Of a stretch of 64,000 bases of DNA, positions 11,437 to 23,482 are shown one piece after another (position 1 is the first letter of the stretch; each line of letters starts with the position of its first letter). Origin of the DNA: Amaurobius ferox (Eukaryota > Arthropoda > Arachnida > Araneae > Amaurobiidae); NCBI GenBank assembly GCA_951213105.1, contig OX578136.1:69549230-69613229 (forward strand). Direction: 5' to 3'. Below the pieces are notes generated by a model. The model ran no database searches. It was not told the origin of the DNA and worked only from the letters and a program-made list of their open reading frames with translations. Made by a program: the position numbers and the translations under genes.

Positions 11437-12785
11437 CACTACCCGACATAGAAAATGCAACACCTTGAAGCTTTAGACGCATTATTATGCAATTATGCAA
11501 ACTGCGAGTCAAACGTAGCTGGCCGATGTATGGAAATGATCTGAAATGCAAGTAGGTAGCGGGATAAAAGGGTTAGAAACGACAGATGAGCCAACAGTTC
11601 TTACTGTCTGTCACCTAGGAAAGCATGTTTTCCGAGCTGATTTTCATTTCAGAAGACACGTGTTGTTGATGAGATGCCTGGCCGAAAACTCTGAAGTCCA
11701 TTTCAGCATTTGGACGATCGTACGAAGCGATTCATTTTAGGCCTATGTACAGCTGGGTGGTAGTACCGGCGTATCGCCTATGAAACACGCGTAGATACGT
11801 CCACTATGTCAATGATTTGGAGGAGATGGATTGAATAAGGGCATGTGAATCGTCGCAGTGGTACAGGTCTATCCAGACGTGCGTGAGCACACGTCGATTG
11901 ACGCATTTGAAGGTATGCTGTGGCGGCCCCACACACGACGACTGTCGGCACTCTTGCGAATTTGCTGGGTACATTGGATGTTCCAATATCAGCGAGAACA
12001 GTTTCTCGACGATTCGCCGAAAGCGGTTTGCACTCAAACCGTCCTCTACGAAGACTGCTGTTGATGATGAGACATCGATATGAGACAATGCAATGGTGTC
12101 GGGGCCTGAGCCTCTTGGGCGACTGAATGGGACAAGGTCTAGTGTTTAGCGACTAGTCTCGGTTCTGTTTGTCGAATTACAGTCGCCGTGGGCGAGTCTG
12201 GATTCGACGTGGAAACAGATCCAATTCTACTACGACAGTGCCATACCGCTCAACAACGCAGTATAATGGTTTGGGATGCCATCGGCTTCAACGGCTGGAC
12301 AACTCTGGCTCGCATCAAATGCAAAATGATGGCACGGAAATATGCGGATGATGTGCTGCGGCCTGTTGCACTACTTTAAATTGAACGGTTGCAAATTTCT
12401 GTTTTCCAGCAAGATAACACGCGACCGTACACGGCAACCATCAGCAGGCAAGCCTCGCAAGTTTTCCAGGCGCTTCCTTGACCGCCGCTGTCTCTAAATC
12501 TCTCACTCAGCTAGCATGTATGGGACGTGACTGTCCGTCGTTTGACCGCCCTGCCCCCGCTCCAAACAAAGAGCGAGCAGTGGAGGAGGGTTGAAGTCAT
12601 ATATGGTCATCCATCCCTCGGGAAACTATCCGCAACTCATTGCATCTGTTCCTCAAAGGGTTACTGTTTGTATTCCTGCAAGAGGTTACCCTACTGTCTA
12701 CTGCTCACTCTGTCTACATATCTTATGTATATATGCAATTTCTGTATGTGTGTCCTTTATCATCATACTCTATTCCGTCTTTCAT
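11437..12785 (+). mobile_element. Tc1-like transposon, 3' TIR lost
   Basis: The left end at 11437, next to TA, reads CACTACCCGACATAGAAAAT then GCAACAC. It matches the TIR of the element at 36401-37803, and the two elements are similar throughout. Similarity stops near 12785, just before the position where the right TIR should begin, so this end has been lost or overwritten. The element carries a dead transposase (separate entry). Confidence 0.85.
11671..12600 (+). pseudogene. Tc1-like transposase pseudogene
   Basis: A Tc1/mariner DDE transposase would cut and paste its own element at TA sites in the nucleus. Here it is readable only by switching frames. From an ATGCC start near 11671 come the helix-turn-helix part (11750-11900), the linker with a THDDCRHSCEFAGYIGC-like stretch, a catalytic-core block around 12170-12370 with NGWTTLARIKCKMMARKYAD and VLRP, and a QQDN-like second catalytic segment near 12408-12420. 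The region of the last acidic residue near 12510-12530 (HVWDVTVRRL) is readable, but the expected Glu codon is TAG. Several frameshifts and stops make it non-functional. Neighbouring sequence is only its own element. The family assignment is secure; the subfamily is not. Confidence 0.8.
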
Positions 12786-12984
12786 GTTTGCCGTCTAATG
12801 TATAAATGCAACTAATCAAAGCTTAGAAAGTATTTGATGTATTTAACCTACGATGTTGTGTACATATTACATTGAATCCCTCATTCTTGTCCACATGTCG
12901 CATTAAAATTTATAATATTTTGACTTTCATCGATTAAGTCCAATCGAACCAAATCGAATCGTACCAAATTTATTTCCACTCGCT

Positions 12985-13275
12985 GCCTTTTTACTTTCAC
13001 AATGTAATATAGTAAAGAAAAGGTGTAGTGTAGTATTCACGAAAATTTTCGAATTTGAAATTTTGATGCTAATCTATGTTTAAAGATCTCCTGAACATGT
13101 TTTGATCATTTTTGGAGTGATGTCTGTCTGTGGTCGATTTCTTGTGTTGATAGCGGCCACAAATATTAATGAATTTTTATGAAACTTTATCCGGTTTTGT
13201 TCTCGAAAAATCTAGGACTAGGAAGAATATTTTTTAAATTTGAGCGAAAACTTCGAAATTTTTTCGAAATTTTGA
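12985..13275 (+). mobile_element. Partial hairpin-ended repeat, interrupted by family 3 element
   Basis: A TTTTACTTTC start with a facing AGTAAAGAAA (about 12990-13022) has the same layout as the 5' stem of families 1 and 3. It is followed by GTGATGTCTGTCTGTGG and an AATTTTTATGAAACTTT-like block in the usual order. The sequence breaks off at 13276, where a complete family 3 copy starts, suggesting nesting or tandem insertion. Confidence 0.45.
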
Positions 13276-14066
13276 TTTTTACTTTCCTTGCAATACCTAT
13301 TAATGTATAGGGAAAGTATTGGAATCATACTGAAAAACACAACTCGAGTTTTTGACGGATCTGCACGTTTCGAGACCTCTAGAATACGAAAAACTATTTT
13401 TAGGGTGACGTCTGTGTGTGTCTGTGTGCGTGTGTCTGTCTGTGGTGTGTGTGTGTCTGTCTGTGCAATGTATGTATCCACTCTAACTAAAAAACTGCTG
13501 TGCCGATTTTCATAAAATTTAATAGTTCAGTCATTTGGGTGAAATCATGTTGCTGATTAGATGTTTGTAAGATTTGTAAAAACAGAACCTGCCTTTTTTT
13601 ACAAAATGGTCCGCAAAAATTGCATGTATCCACTCTAGCAAAAAACTAATGAACCGATTTTCACAGAATTTAGTAGATAAGTCGCTTGTGAGTTATCCTG
13701 GTGCTGATTAGATTTTGGTACGATTCGGAAAGCATAACCTGCCTTATTTCGCGAAATGGCCTGCGAAAATCGTCAACATCCAAAATAAAAAAACTACGTA
13801 TGCTCAAATATATCCATTAAATTCTTGTTTTATACGTAATTCTTAACGATGAAAATAATAATACCAACCCCATTACATTACGACTGGCCGCTCTCGAAAT
13901 ATTTAACTGTTTTTGTATTTTCACTAAGTCACTTTTGAAAGTAAGTCCAGTTTCCAAATGAGAATGAAAATTGAATTATAAGTGAATTAAATTTATTTAA
14001 AATAAAGAGAACGTGGATGTAAGTTTGCAGCGAAAGTCATGTGCTGCCGACATCAGAATTTTTTGA
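13276..14066 (+). mobile_element. Hairpin-ended repeat, family 3, copy 1 (HINE-like)
   Basis: It starts TTTTTACTTTCC with a facing ATAGGGAAAGT stem (13280-13317), runs through AACTCGAGTTTTTGACGG, a GTGTGTCTGT microsatellite (about 13408-13465) and two diverged internal units built on ACTCTAACTAAAAAACT...CCGATTTTCATAAAATTT. It ends with the 15-nt stem-loop at 14039-14053 and CAGAATTTTTT. The copy at 61094-61878 is collinear along its whole length. No ORF has coding character. Confidence 0.8.
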
Positions 14067-14407
14067 TATAGTAGCATAGGACAAAATGTGACTTACTCAT
14101 GCATAAATTAAGTTATTTACAGCTCAATGAATACGATATTTAATAGTTTACAGCTTTTTTGCTCTCGGGGGCAAGTTACACTCCCCTCCGAAGGCGCACA
14201 TATTCAAGTATTATTAATCAAAAGATTTTTAAAGCCCTTTAATGTGAAGGGTCACATGCTATATTTGTAGTCATTTGGATCCACGATACTGATTTAAATA
14301 AAAGAAAATCTTGTAAAATTTGAGTAAAAATTAAAAGCTCTTTAAAAATGGATTTTGATATGAGGAAGTGAAGTTGAAACTCTCTCCAGTTAATTTTTAA
14401 AACCTCC

Positions 14408-15420
14408 ATCATAGTTAAAAAGTGTTTACGATTTTGTTAACTTTGTATGTCCATCTCTCAGTATGTCTGACGCCTGTCAGTATATCTGTCCGTCTGTCAG
14501 TATATATGTCCGTCGGTCAGTACGTCTGTCCGTCTGTCAGTATATCTGTCCGTTCGCACGATAACTGCAGTAAAAATGAATTTATCAAAATTAAATTTTA
14601 GTATTTTGTTGAGACGATCTGTGAGACATATGGGAATGTAAATTAATAATATTACCCAATGAGTTACGGATTTTTCCCGGGTTAAAAAAATGAAATACAT
14701 TGAACCCTATGGAACCTCATTTTTCAAACATTTTTAAGGGAAGTTAAAATTCACAAATTTCGTCGAAAATTTTAGGAAATATTCAAATTATCTCATAAGA
14801 TATATAAAAACATTTTCAGCAAAATATGTTTGATATTTTTTTGAATAAAAATTAAAGTAATAATTACATATGTGGTACATGAAGAGATCGCGTGCCGCAT
14901 TGCGATATAAAATATGGCATCCATTTTTTTCCCGATGTGTCCCGATTTTTAAGGAACTTTTAAATTTATAATTAGTGTTGCATCCATCCAAAAACCGCTT
15001 TATTTTCTTTGCATCTGTATTCTGTGCCAACGCAATTATAATATTTTTGAAAATTAAATGATCATCAAACTTTGAATATTTCTACAACAAAGCCTAATTT
15101 TAATGGATGCAGATTGTAAACAAATCAAGTGATTGTAAGATGAGTTGTATAAGAATTGCTGAATTTTATTCACTCTAAATTATTTAGCTCTAGAGTCTGG
15201 AATATAAGTGAAATGAATGAAATATTCATTGATTTTACATAGAGAAATAGACGGTTTTATAGCATTGCCTTTTCTGATGAAGCTTTAAGTTTCCAAGTAA
15301 AATAAATTAATGTATTATTGTGATAATTCAAAATGTATCGCATTTTAGAGGTGTTTAAATAGAATTGCATTTCATTTGGAAGGTGTTTCATAATCAATGA
15401 TTTATGCATGATTGATATGT
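14408..15420 (-). mobile_element. Hairpin-ended repeat, family 2, copy B
   Basis: A minus-strand copy of family 2. The GTCTGTCCGTCTGTCAG array at about 14460-14555 corresponds to the GACA tract. Landmarks at about 14630-14720 match copy A, and the far end at about 15370-15410 carries the GGAAGGTGTTTCATAATCAA motif of the 5' end. The terminal hairpin near 14415-14440 is decayed. Confidence 0.7.
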
Positions 15421-16811
15421 TTTGTTATATTGTGTTACTTACTTTGTGTTTTGTTATATTGTGTTAGTTATATATATACATTGTTAGTTAAAACTACTAC
15501 AAATCATGTACTTATTTTATAGTAGTGCACATATTAATTTTTTTGTCATTTTAAATTGAAAACCACTATATCTCATATTTAACAGTAATTATAATACGAA
15601 GCGGAAACTTTCACTACATGGCAAAAAATATGCCTTTGGTACTAATGTATTTTCTAGTATTTATATTGAATTTAGGAAATCTTGAATTAATGGAAAATCC
15701 TCACATTTCGAATAAATTTTATCAAAACTACAGAAATTTATAAAAAGATTTGAAATTAACTTTTGTCCAAAAATAACCATGATCTATGCATTTTCCTTAT
15801 TTAAAGCGAATGATATTATTTAAGAACGCTAACCAGTGATATTCTTGAGATTCCGAAGTCTTTAACTAAAATGGAAAGAGACAAGAAATCTGATAGTCAC
15901 TCAATGAGTGCACCATTATGAAATTAGTAAATGCCTTCTAATTAATTTTAACTATAAATAATCGATAGCTAGTACAACATTTCTTAAACAGTCATTACGA
16001 ACCGTTCTTGAGAGATTAAACTATTTATTATTCAACAGGAAGCAGGGTATTTTAAACGCATTCATTGAATAGAGTTAAATTTGATATGATTATTTCAACC
16101 GATTAATGTCAGAATTTTACCGATTGTAATGAATCTTAGATTAGGGTAAATCCGTAATGTAATTTGTAGAAAAGTTAAATGTTGATCATATCAGATTAAT
16201 TTTATTTCTGTCTTTATAACTACCAAATTGTGAGGAATAATTAATTCCCAAAAACATTGCATTAATAATTGATGTCATTTCTCTGGCAATCGATATAGTT
16301 TTACTCTATGTAGTAGAATGTTTTCATCTTTAATTTCTATTAAAGAATGAACAACAATTTCCTTTACAATAGAAATTTATATTTTTTAGCTTCCAATAAA
16401 ATAATCATTGAAATATTTATAACAAAATATGTGTTGGCACGCGAACAAATATATTGGAAAAATAATCATCTTATAATTGACCGAAATCGTCATAAACCTT
16501 TTTCTGTAGGCAAAAACAATTCTTTGAATTTGTTTTGCAATCATTAAAAACACCAACGTTAACATTCAATTATATGGCAGAAAAATACTTTTGACATTAA
16601 CAATGATTTACTAGTATATCGTGGTGGGTCGTGAAACCTTGAATGACTTTCTACAATATCCATTAGTTTTGAGCAATTTTTAAATTTTTTGTAAAGTAAA
16701 AAAGTATAATAATTTCGTTTTCAAAGTTAATTAATTCTTAAATATATTACCACATAATTATATTAATAATTTTCCTCTTCATATATGGAAAATATAGAAA
16801 AATGAAAATGA
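15421..16811. other. AT-rich intergenic sequence
   Basis: No gene, RNA gene or repeat end was recognised. The ORF at 16347-16547 is Asn/Ile/Lys-rich, as expected from random AT-rich DNA. Confidence 0.45.
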
Positions 16812-18262
16812 ATTTTTACTTTCCTTATATACATAATGTATAAGGAAGGTAATGTGATGGGGCGAAAATTCGAATTCGAGTACGTTTCAAGCATCCATGA
16901 ACACGAATAAATGTTTTGAGATGATGTCTGTGTGTGTGTGTCTGTGTGTTGTGTGTGTGTGTGTGTGTGTGTCAGTGAGACTATGGAGACGATATCTCAC
17001 GAACGAATGGAGTGATTCGAACGAAATTTAGTACAAAACTTAAAATACTTGAATACTGGACGTCTATTGTTTTATGCGCAATCGAACGATGAAAACTCTC
17101 CTAAATTTTCGAGTGAAATTTTGAAAAAATTATCGAAAAATCAAAATCTTTAATAAAAGTTACGTAAATAGTCATTTCTAATGTAATGTTTCATTAGGAA
17201 ACGATTGACACAACTTTTAGAACGCAAGCACGAATTGTTCTCGAGATATTGCATGCTAAAAATAACTATTATGAAATATGTTCACTTTTCAAAAGTAATA
17301 TCATCAATAAATTTGGTGGCATCATTCTCGTAGAGCTAGCTCGTTCTATTTATGAGAAAAGTTACTTTGGGTAATACTTTTGTATTTGAATGCCAATAGT
17401 CATTTATCTGCTATAAGAATGACTTATTTCTGCGCCCATAATGCTTGGTGAGATTTTGGACGAATTTCGCCAACTTAGCGACTTTTTTAAATGCGGCCAA
17501 CGAAAAATGTCGAAAATGTCGTCAGATTCGTAAAAATGATGCTAAATAAATACATATAACGTCTAAATGTAAAAAGTTTAATATTTTCAAAGGATTCTAA
17601 GTGTAGATTATAAGAATAACCCATTTCTCCATTCGTAACGCTTGGCGAGAAATTTATCGGGATGTCGCCAACTTGAAGACTATTTTAAATGTTGCTAAAG
17701 TGATAAAAATGTCACCAAATTGATAAAAATATAAAAATGAGGCGAAATGGGAAGTAATGCTTCGCAAATTCTGATGTCCGTCATATGGCGGGCATACCTT
17801 CTAGTATATATAAGTGCTCTTCTTTCCGTTTGTCTGTAACACTTGGTGATGCATATGGCAAACTTGGAGAATAATGTAGCAAAGTATTGCAAAGTATTTG
17901 CCAGCTTTGCAATACGTCGGCCCAGATTGACAAAACGATCGTCAAAATTGCAAAAATAACACTCAATTGATGATAGTGTCGCGTAATTGATAAATTAATT
18001 AAAATATTTGAATATAAAGACTATATCGCTGATTTAGAATGCTATCAGTATTGATAATTATTTATTTAGAATTGCGCGAAATATAAGTTAATTGGCTACT
18101 TTGAAATAGTTTTGCATGTTATCATCTGAAAAATCGCCAAGTGTACAATTCAACGATAAAAACACGGTACCTTGGATCTTATACATTATTTTTTGAGTGT
18201 AAAAGGAGTAAATTCCTTGCATTATATAAGGAAAGTTATGTGCTGTCCACATATGATTTTTT
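16812..18262 (+). mobile_element. Hairpin-ended repeat, family 1, copy 1 (HINE-like)
   Basis: The 5' stem is ACTTTCCTTATA against TATAAGGAAGGT (16818-16850). Next come GAAAATTCGAATTCGAG, a GT microsatellite (16925-16972), ACGATATCTCACGAACGAAT, and a long interior of diverged tandem units built around CGCCAACTTG and TAAAAATG (about 17400-17990). The 3' side has TATAAGGAAAGT, an inverted copy of the 5' arm, then the stem-loop at 18238-18252 and a T run. Related copies lie at 25101-26840 (minus) and 49988-50772. Non-coding. This arrangement of a 5' stem, microsatellite, internal tandem repeats, subterminal inverted repeat and 3' hairpin is what Helentron-associated HINE/DINE-1 elements show; assignment is by structure only. 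Confidence 0.75.
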
Positions 18263-18264
18263 TC

Positions 18265-19220
18265 TTTTTTCCGCGATTTGAAGAATCTCTTATGTGAATA
18301 GCACGTAATTATCTTTATGTATAGCAATGATTTTACTTTTAATTTTAAGTAAATAATGAATTACGATTTGTCACAACATTTTGCGTGTCGAATAATTGAA
18401 AATAAAAATTAGACTCACATAATAACCTCATGGGAGTCAAATTTGATGTGAATATCATTTTTGCTTAGGGGTTTTGTTGCAGAAATCGAAGCGTTACGAG
18501 AAGTAAAAGCATTTTGGACGCTTGTACCTCCGGACTCAATAAATAAAGATGCAAATATTGTTTCTTGTGTTGTCGAAAATATGGTTCAGATTACGAATAA
18601 ATTAACATAAATTCATTCGAAAAGACTTAAATAATTGTACCTGTCCGAGCGAGTGTTTTTTTTTTTTTCATTTTCTTACTTTCATATGAAATATATTTGT
18701 AACTCTAAAAGATAGATATAAATAGTAAGTAGCAAAATATGCGCTAGCAAATTTAGTTTCTAAATATACATTTGCTTTTTAAAAAATTAATTTATAGGTT
18801 TCGAACAATAGTCTTATCATGATAAAGAAAATTGAAATTTTTCTGTTTGTCAAGATTGTAATGCTTACATCTAAAAAATTAATAGTATCAGCTATGAGCA
18901 ATAAGCAAACATTTGCAGCTCTTTAAAACCTGTACGAATGTGTATATTTGGATTTTTGATCACGCTCTTAGATTTCTAAGTAAAGAGGCTATAATTTCGC
19001 TTTATATTTTACCCTGGGTTTTCATTGTGAGGGAGAGCAGTAAATTTTAAAATGTCACGATTGTTGCAGTTCAAACTCTTTAATTTGTCCTTGGTGAAAT
19101 ATTGCTGCCAAAACGCAAGATATTTTACTTTACTTAAAAAAATTCTGAGTTTAACTGACTTTGGGGATTATAAAGATGATTAATAACTGGTGAGGTTTGA
19201 ACAGAATAGATGAATATATA
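18265..19220. other. AT-rich intergenic sequence
   Basis: Nothing recognised apart from a T run near 18655-18670. Confidence 0.4.
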
Positions 19221-19222
19221 TA

Positions 19223-20477
19223 CAGTTGAGTCCACTTATTGCGAGCTCTGATACAGCAAAGTATTGGTTATTACGAATTTTCTGTCCCCTTGGAACTGCA
19301 ATATTAAACAGTGTTAAAAAAATCGCATATAGCGAAGTATTGGACCGTGAATATCGAATCGTGAATATACTGCGAAGTGATTCTTCTGGGAAGGAACCCC
19401 GAACCCCTTTAAAAAACCCCAAGCCTTGTAAAATGGGGGATATTCCAAAGTCAGGCTAATGACGCTTCTTTGCTGCAATATGGACGGGTCAGAAAAAGGA
19501 AAATTTTAGTTGCAGGAAAATAAAAAAACCCACGATGTTTCAAGAATTGCAAAAATCTGTCCGTAATATAGCCGAACAATAAAAAGACCTGGAAGACTTC
19601 CGTAATTTTTGAAGAATGGCTGAAAAGTTTTGGTGACGAAATGTCAAAAAAGGGGGTGACACATTTTGCTTTTGCTTGATAACTGCACTGCTCATACTAC
19701 GAATATCAAACTAAAAAACATTACAGTGTGTCGCTTTCCCCCGAATGTTACATCAACTGCAGACTTTAGATATGGACATAATAAAATGCATGACAGTGTA
19801 TTACAAATCTCAGATTATTCGTCTTTTTTTTTTAATCTAAAAACTTGATCTACATTTTGTTGCGGACACTAAAATTGCTTATCAATTTTTAGATGATGCT
19901 TCAAAGACATGGTTCAACAGAAAACCATCCAAAACTGCTGGAAACATGCAGGATTTTTAGGTGGACTTGGGGACTCAGATTTCATTTCTGAGGCTGATCC
20001 TGAAGAAAGTTCCACGTAGAAAAATTTATAGGAAAAGGGAATTTTGGGTGGAGATGTTACTTTTGCTGATTATGTTGCTAGCGATTACAACGTAGAAATT
20101 GAAGGACAAGAAACAGACGATGACATTGTTTGACATTGCAATTGAAGTAAATAGAGAATTAGTGACATCAAAATCTGCCGTGGACAATCTTCAAAATTAG
20201 CGTGCGTTCTTCGAATCCCGTAACATTGACTGCCGTAATAATTTAAGTGCACTGGAAAAGGAATTATACAAATGCGTTGTAAATTCAATTGTTCAAAAAA
20301 AAGTTACAGACATTTTCTCTCCTATGTAATAAAGTTTTAGCCTTCGTGTGAAAATTCTTTTGCTTTAGAACATGTGGGTAAGTGTCCACTTTTTTATTAT
20401 ATAGGACATAACGAATATCGTATATAACGAATAATTTTCAGTGTCCCGTGCTACTTCGTTATATGTGGGCTCGACTG
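19223..20477 (+). mobile_element. Pogo/Tigger-like transposon, internally deleted
   Basis: The ends read CAGTTGAGTCCACTTATTGC at 19223 and, in inverse complement, CAGTCGAGCCCACATATAAC ending at 20477. These are typical CAGTYGAG-type pogo/Tigger termini, with TA on the left side. At about 1.25 kb it is well short of autonomous members of this group (over 2 kb). The N-terminal CENP-B-type DNA-binding part of the transposase is missing: the first recognisable core motif lies only about 235 bases from the left end. Confidence 0.8.
19450..20330 (+). pseudogene. Pogo/Tigger transposase, DDE core relic
   Basis: Read with frame changes, the core motifs of a Tigger-type DDE transposase appear in order: a CCNMDGSEK-like block at about 19465-19495 (first Asp), LLLDNCTAHTTNIKLKN at 19669-19720 (second Asp) and PPNVTS at about 19739-19756. 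A C-terminal part follows with DSDFISEADPEESST at about 19975-20020 and an acidic tail (about 20080-20300). The conventional third catalytic block is not readable. Stops and frameshifts occur throughout and the DNA-binding domain is absent, so no active protein can be made. Tigger-like proteins have sometimes been domesticated, but decay here argues against it. Confidence 0.8.
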
Positions 20478-20529
20478 TTTATTAAGATATGTTTTAAAGT
20501 ACGTATTTATGTGCCTCAAGGCAAGTTTA

Positions 20530-21475
20530 TACAGGGTATTTTGAAAGGTTCCTATGAGAGGATATATATCCAGGACGAAGAGAGTTATCCATTTTTATGC
20601 AGCTGAAAAAAACCTATGCAGCTATAAGACCAGATAACTTTTGATGCGCTGACCCCGCTTTATGTGTGTGGTCGAGGAGTTATCTCGCTCCCTTTTAGAA
20701 AAAGGTCATTTAAAAGTTATAGAGCGTTGCCAAATTAGCATAGAAATGTGTTTGTCCGACAGAGAAAGAAGCAAATAACTGTTTAAAAAGTGTTTTTGAA
20801 AGCATGTGATTCCTTAATCTGCAAAATCGTCTAGCGTCAATTGTATAACAAACGATTTAATAAATTTGGTTTGAATGCTAACTGATTTATTTGACAGATG
20901 ATTTGTTATTAAACATTATCGTACTCGAAGGCAGAAAAATAAATAAACTGATCTGAGGTTAAATGAACATCCCATCTGCAGTATTCTATCGTCATGTCCC
21001 TTTGTCTTATTTTTTTTTATTTTTATTTTATGAACCATGCATATCTTTACTAATGAAGAATATTGCAATTTGGGGGGAACATAACCGGAATACCAGTGCA
21101 GCCAAAAGATTATACGCCTAGCGTCTCCCAATGCAAGGCGTTGCAATCACCTTTGTACGTTAATGCTGATTTATTTAGAAGCATTAGAGTCTATTCACTA
21201 ATTTTCAGAAGTATTTTAAGCTTTTCCTGTCTTACAAATACATTTATATACTTATTTGAAAACGCTTTACACTTTTGTATTTGACTTTTTCTCTATATCT
21301 AGAAGGGAGCGAGATAGCCCCACCCTCACCCATAAAAAGGGGGGGTCAGTCCCCCGAAAGTTGTCTCATAATGTAGCGCCGTAGGGGGTCTCCTATGCAT
21401 CTGCATTGAAGAAATAATGATAACTGTCTTCGTTCTCTAGAAATTTCCCTTGATACGGATTTTTCTAAACGCCAT
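20530..21475. mobile_element. Foldback element with long imperfect inverted repeats
   Basis: The left arm (about 20530-20705) and right arm (about 21300-21475) are inverted. TATCTCGCTCCCTT (left) faces AAGGGAGCGAGATA (right), GACCCC blocks face GGGGTC blocks, and GACGAAGAGAGTTATC faces GATAACTGTCTTCGTTC. The left tip has ACAGGGTATTTTGAAAGG; the right tip is less well preserved. The interior of about 600 bases shows no transposase, so it looks like a non-autonomous element. Superfamily is undetermined. Confidence 0.6.
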
Positions 21476-21929
21476 GAGAGATTAACTTGAATGTTAAATA
21501 TCGTGTGATATATTGTATAAGTTTAATTTATATACCGTTAAGCAAGATATTAAAACAATTTAATATTTTGTCGCAAAGTCTATGGTCGGTGTAATCAAAT
21601 GAAATGAGAGAAAAACTAAAAATGCTATCTAGTTATAAACACTTAGCGAGTAATTTGTAGCACTTTGAAAGCTTGTAAATGAAATACGCCTGACAAAGTT
21701 GTATACACTTATTAAAATTTACTGTAGTTTTATTTAATAAAATGCGATTCATGCAAAACCATTTCAGCTTCATCGAACTGGAGCCCCCACCGCCTTTTTT
21801 GTCATGCAAACTATTTCAAACTAATTAAATTAAACCTTACTTTACGCTCCCTTTAATATGGCATATATTAATTAAGCGGGAAATATATATGACACGCATG
21901 GTTTCGAAGGGAACCTTAATGAGTGTTGA

Positions 21930-22030
21930 TAAATTAATAATAATATAAATTAATATTATAAACTAAGTTAAATAATATAAATTAATATTATAAATAAGGA
22001 TAAATTTAATGATATAAATTAATATTATAA
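21930..22030. repeat. AT-rich tandem repeat, 3 units
   Basis: ATATAAATTAATATTATAAA repeats three times at about 21947, 21977 and 22013 with short spacers. Each unit is nearly palindromic. Confidence 0.85.
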
Positions 22031-22034
22031 ACCA

Positions 22035-22089
22035 GACTTTATACATACAAAACAAAACTGCTATTAGCGAGCTTTGTATGTATAAAGTC
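22035..22089. repeat. 17-bp perfect inverted repeat
   Basis: GACTTTATACATACAAA (22035-22051) and its exact complement TTTGTATGTATAAAGTC (22073-22089) flank a 21-base loop. It could be the tips of a very small MITE or a transcript hairpin. Confidence 0.9.
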
Positions 22090-22124
22090 AAGTGTATAAG
22101 TATGGAAAACACTTCCTACAAATA

Positions 22125-22369
22125 TTTTAAAATACTTTCCAGCAAAGACCACAAAAACATTGTAAACTTTGTTTAAAATCACCATAAAAGACGTACACTA
22201 AAATGTTGCATATTAGAGTGCGAGAGGGCTTTCTGCATCTTGGCGTCCGAAAGCGCTCTGGCATTCAAATATGTAACATTTTGGTCTTCGTCTTTTATGG
22301 TGATGTTAAACACAGTTTACAATGTATTTGTGGTCTTTGCTATATATATGTGTGTGTACTTTTCAAAAT
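22125..22369. repeat. Long hairpin (about 245 bp foldback)
   Basis: The two halves fold along nearly their full length. GCAAAGACCACAAA faces TTTGTGGTCTTTGC, ATTGTAAACT faces AGTTTACAAT, AATCACCATAAAAGACG faces CGTCTTTTATGGTGAT, and near the centre AGGGCTTTC faces GAAAGCGCT. Loops and mismatches are small. Such a structure fits a MITE-type foldback or an inverted duplication; if transcribed it would form a long double strand. No tips or target duplication could be fixed. Confidence 0.85.
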
Positions 22370-22389
22370 AAACTACAAAAGCAATGTTT

Positions 22390-22970
22390 ATATTACCCGT
22401 GAATGTTTTTTGGTGAATGCTGGTTCTTTTGAAGTATATAGCTTGATCATAGAATAAGGAGAGAGGCGCAGAATGTGCTTGAAGAAAGCAGATATGCGTC
22501 AATAAGGTGACGACAAGAGTCTTTGCAATTCTTCAAGGAAATTTTGTAAGTTTCTGTCATATAAGCAAACGTTTGACTTATTGTAATTGCCTGTTATGCC
22601 TAGACTAGGGAGGGACAAGAAAGTTCGGCCTTTAAATCTTGTAAGCGTTTTGTCAACTGATCTGTCCGAGCATAAAAAAGAAAACTATTAGTATTATTTT
22701 TTAACGTAACTAAAATTGACGATAGTAAAGTTTATCCATTGATTAATTTATTAAGACAAATCTTTAACAAAAATTTATATTTTTCTTTTAAAATAAATTG
22801 TTTGTTAAAAAGAAATTGTTCGGTCTATTAAATCCATAATATGATGTTACTCTCAATAAACAAGTAAAATAAAAACATAGCTTCTTAAAGCTCTCCCTTT
22901 TATTATTTGTATTTAGATTAAATGTATGAAAAATATATTAATTAAAATTTATGCAGATTAAACATATGAG
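22390..22970. other. AT-rich intergenic sequence
   Basis: Nothing recognised. Confidence 0.4.
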
Positions 22971-22974
22971 AGAA

Positions 22975-23460
22975 AACATCATACCAAATGTGGACTTTCT
23001 AGCTACTTCGGTTCTCGAGTATTTCCATGAAACGAATACATACACCTATGGCAGGCCCAAGATGGACAAAACCGGTAATTTCCTAAATCCAAAGAAGTAC
23101 ATATAACATAAAAAACAACTACATAATAAATTTTGATTTCTTATCGGCTCTCGTTTTCAAGTTATTTCCTAAACACGAGTACATTCTTAGGGCGATCTCA
23201 GGATGGGCTGGTCCTATATAATGTTGAAAATTTCAAGAATTAAAACATACCACAAAAGACAATGTTAATATTATACTAAGTTTGGAAATATCTGCTCTGG
23301 TTTTGGAGTTATAATAAAACAAGAAAAGAAAGTACATTCTTATGACAGGCCTAGGATGGGCTAACCCGATATGGTTCAAATTCGGAAGAATTAAAATGTG
23401 CCTCAATAGACAACGTAATGCCAAATTTTATGTTACTGTGATTATTAGAATCTGATTAGT
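22975..23460. repeat. Diverged tandem repeat, about 148-bp unit, 3 units
   Basis: Units beginning near 23034, 23179 and 23330 share TACATTCTTA, a GGCAGGCC- or GGCGATCTC-like block, AGGATGGGCTG, AATTTC...AAGAATTAAAA and GACAATGTTAAT, then a TTTTGGAGTTAT-like end. Spacing is about 145-150 bases. Unrelated to the other tandem arrays in this window. Confidence 0.75.
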
Positions 23461-23482
23461 TAAGGTTTCTATGTTTTGAATC

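Noticed and set aside
13218..13515. ORFs on both strands with Thr-Asp-Arg or Val-Cys-Val repeats
   Set aside because: Translations of the GT/CTGT microsatellite inside the family 3 element.
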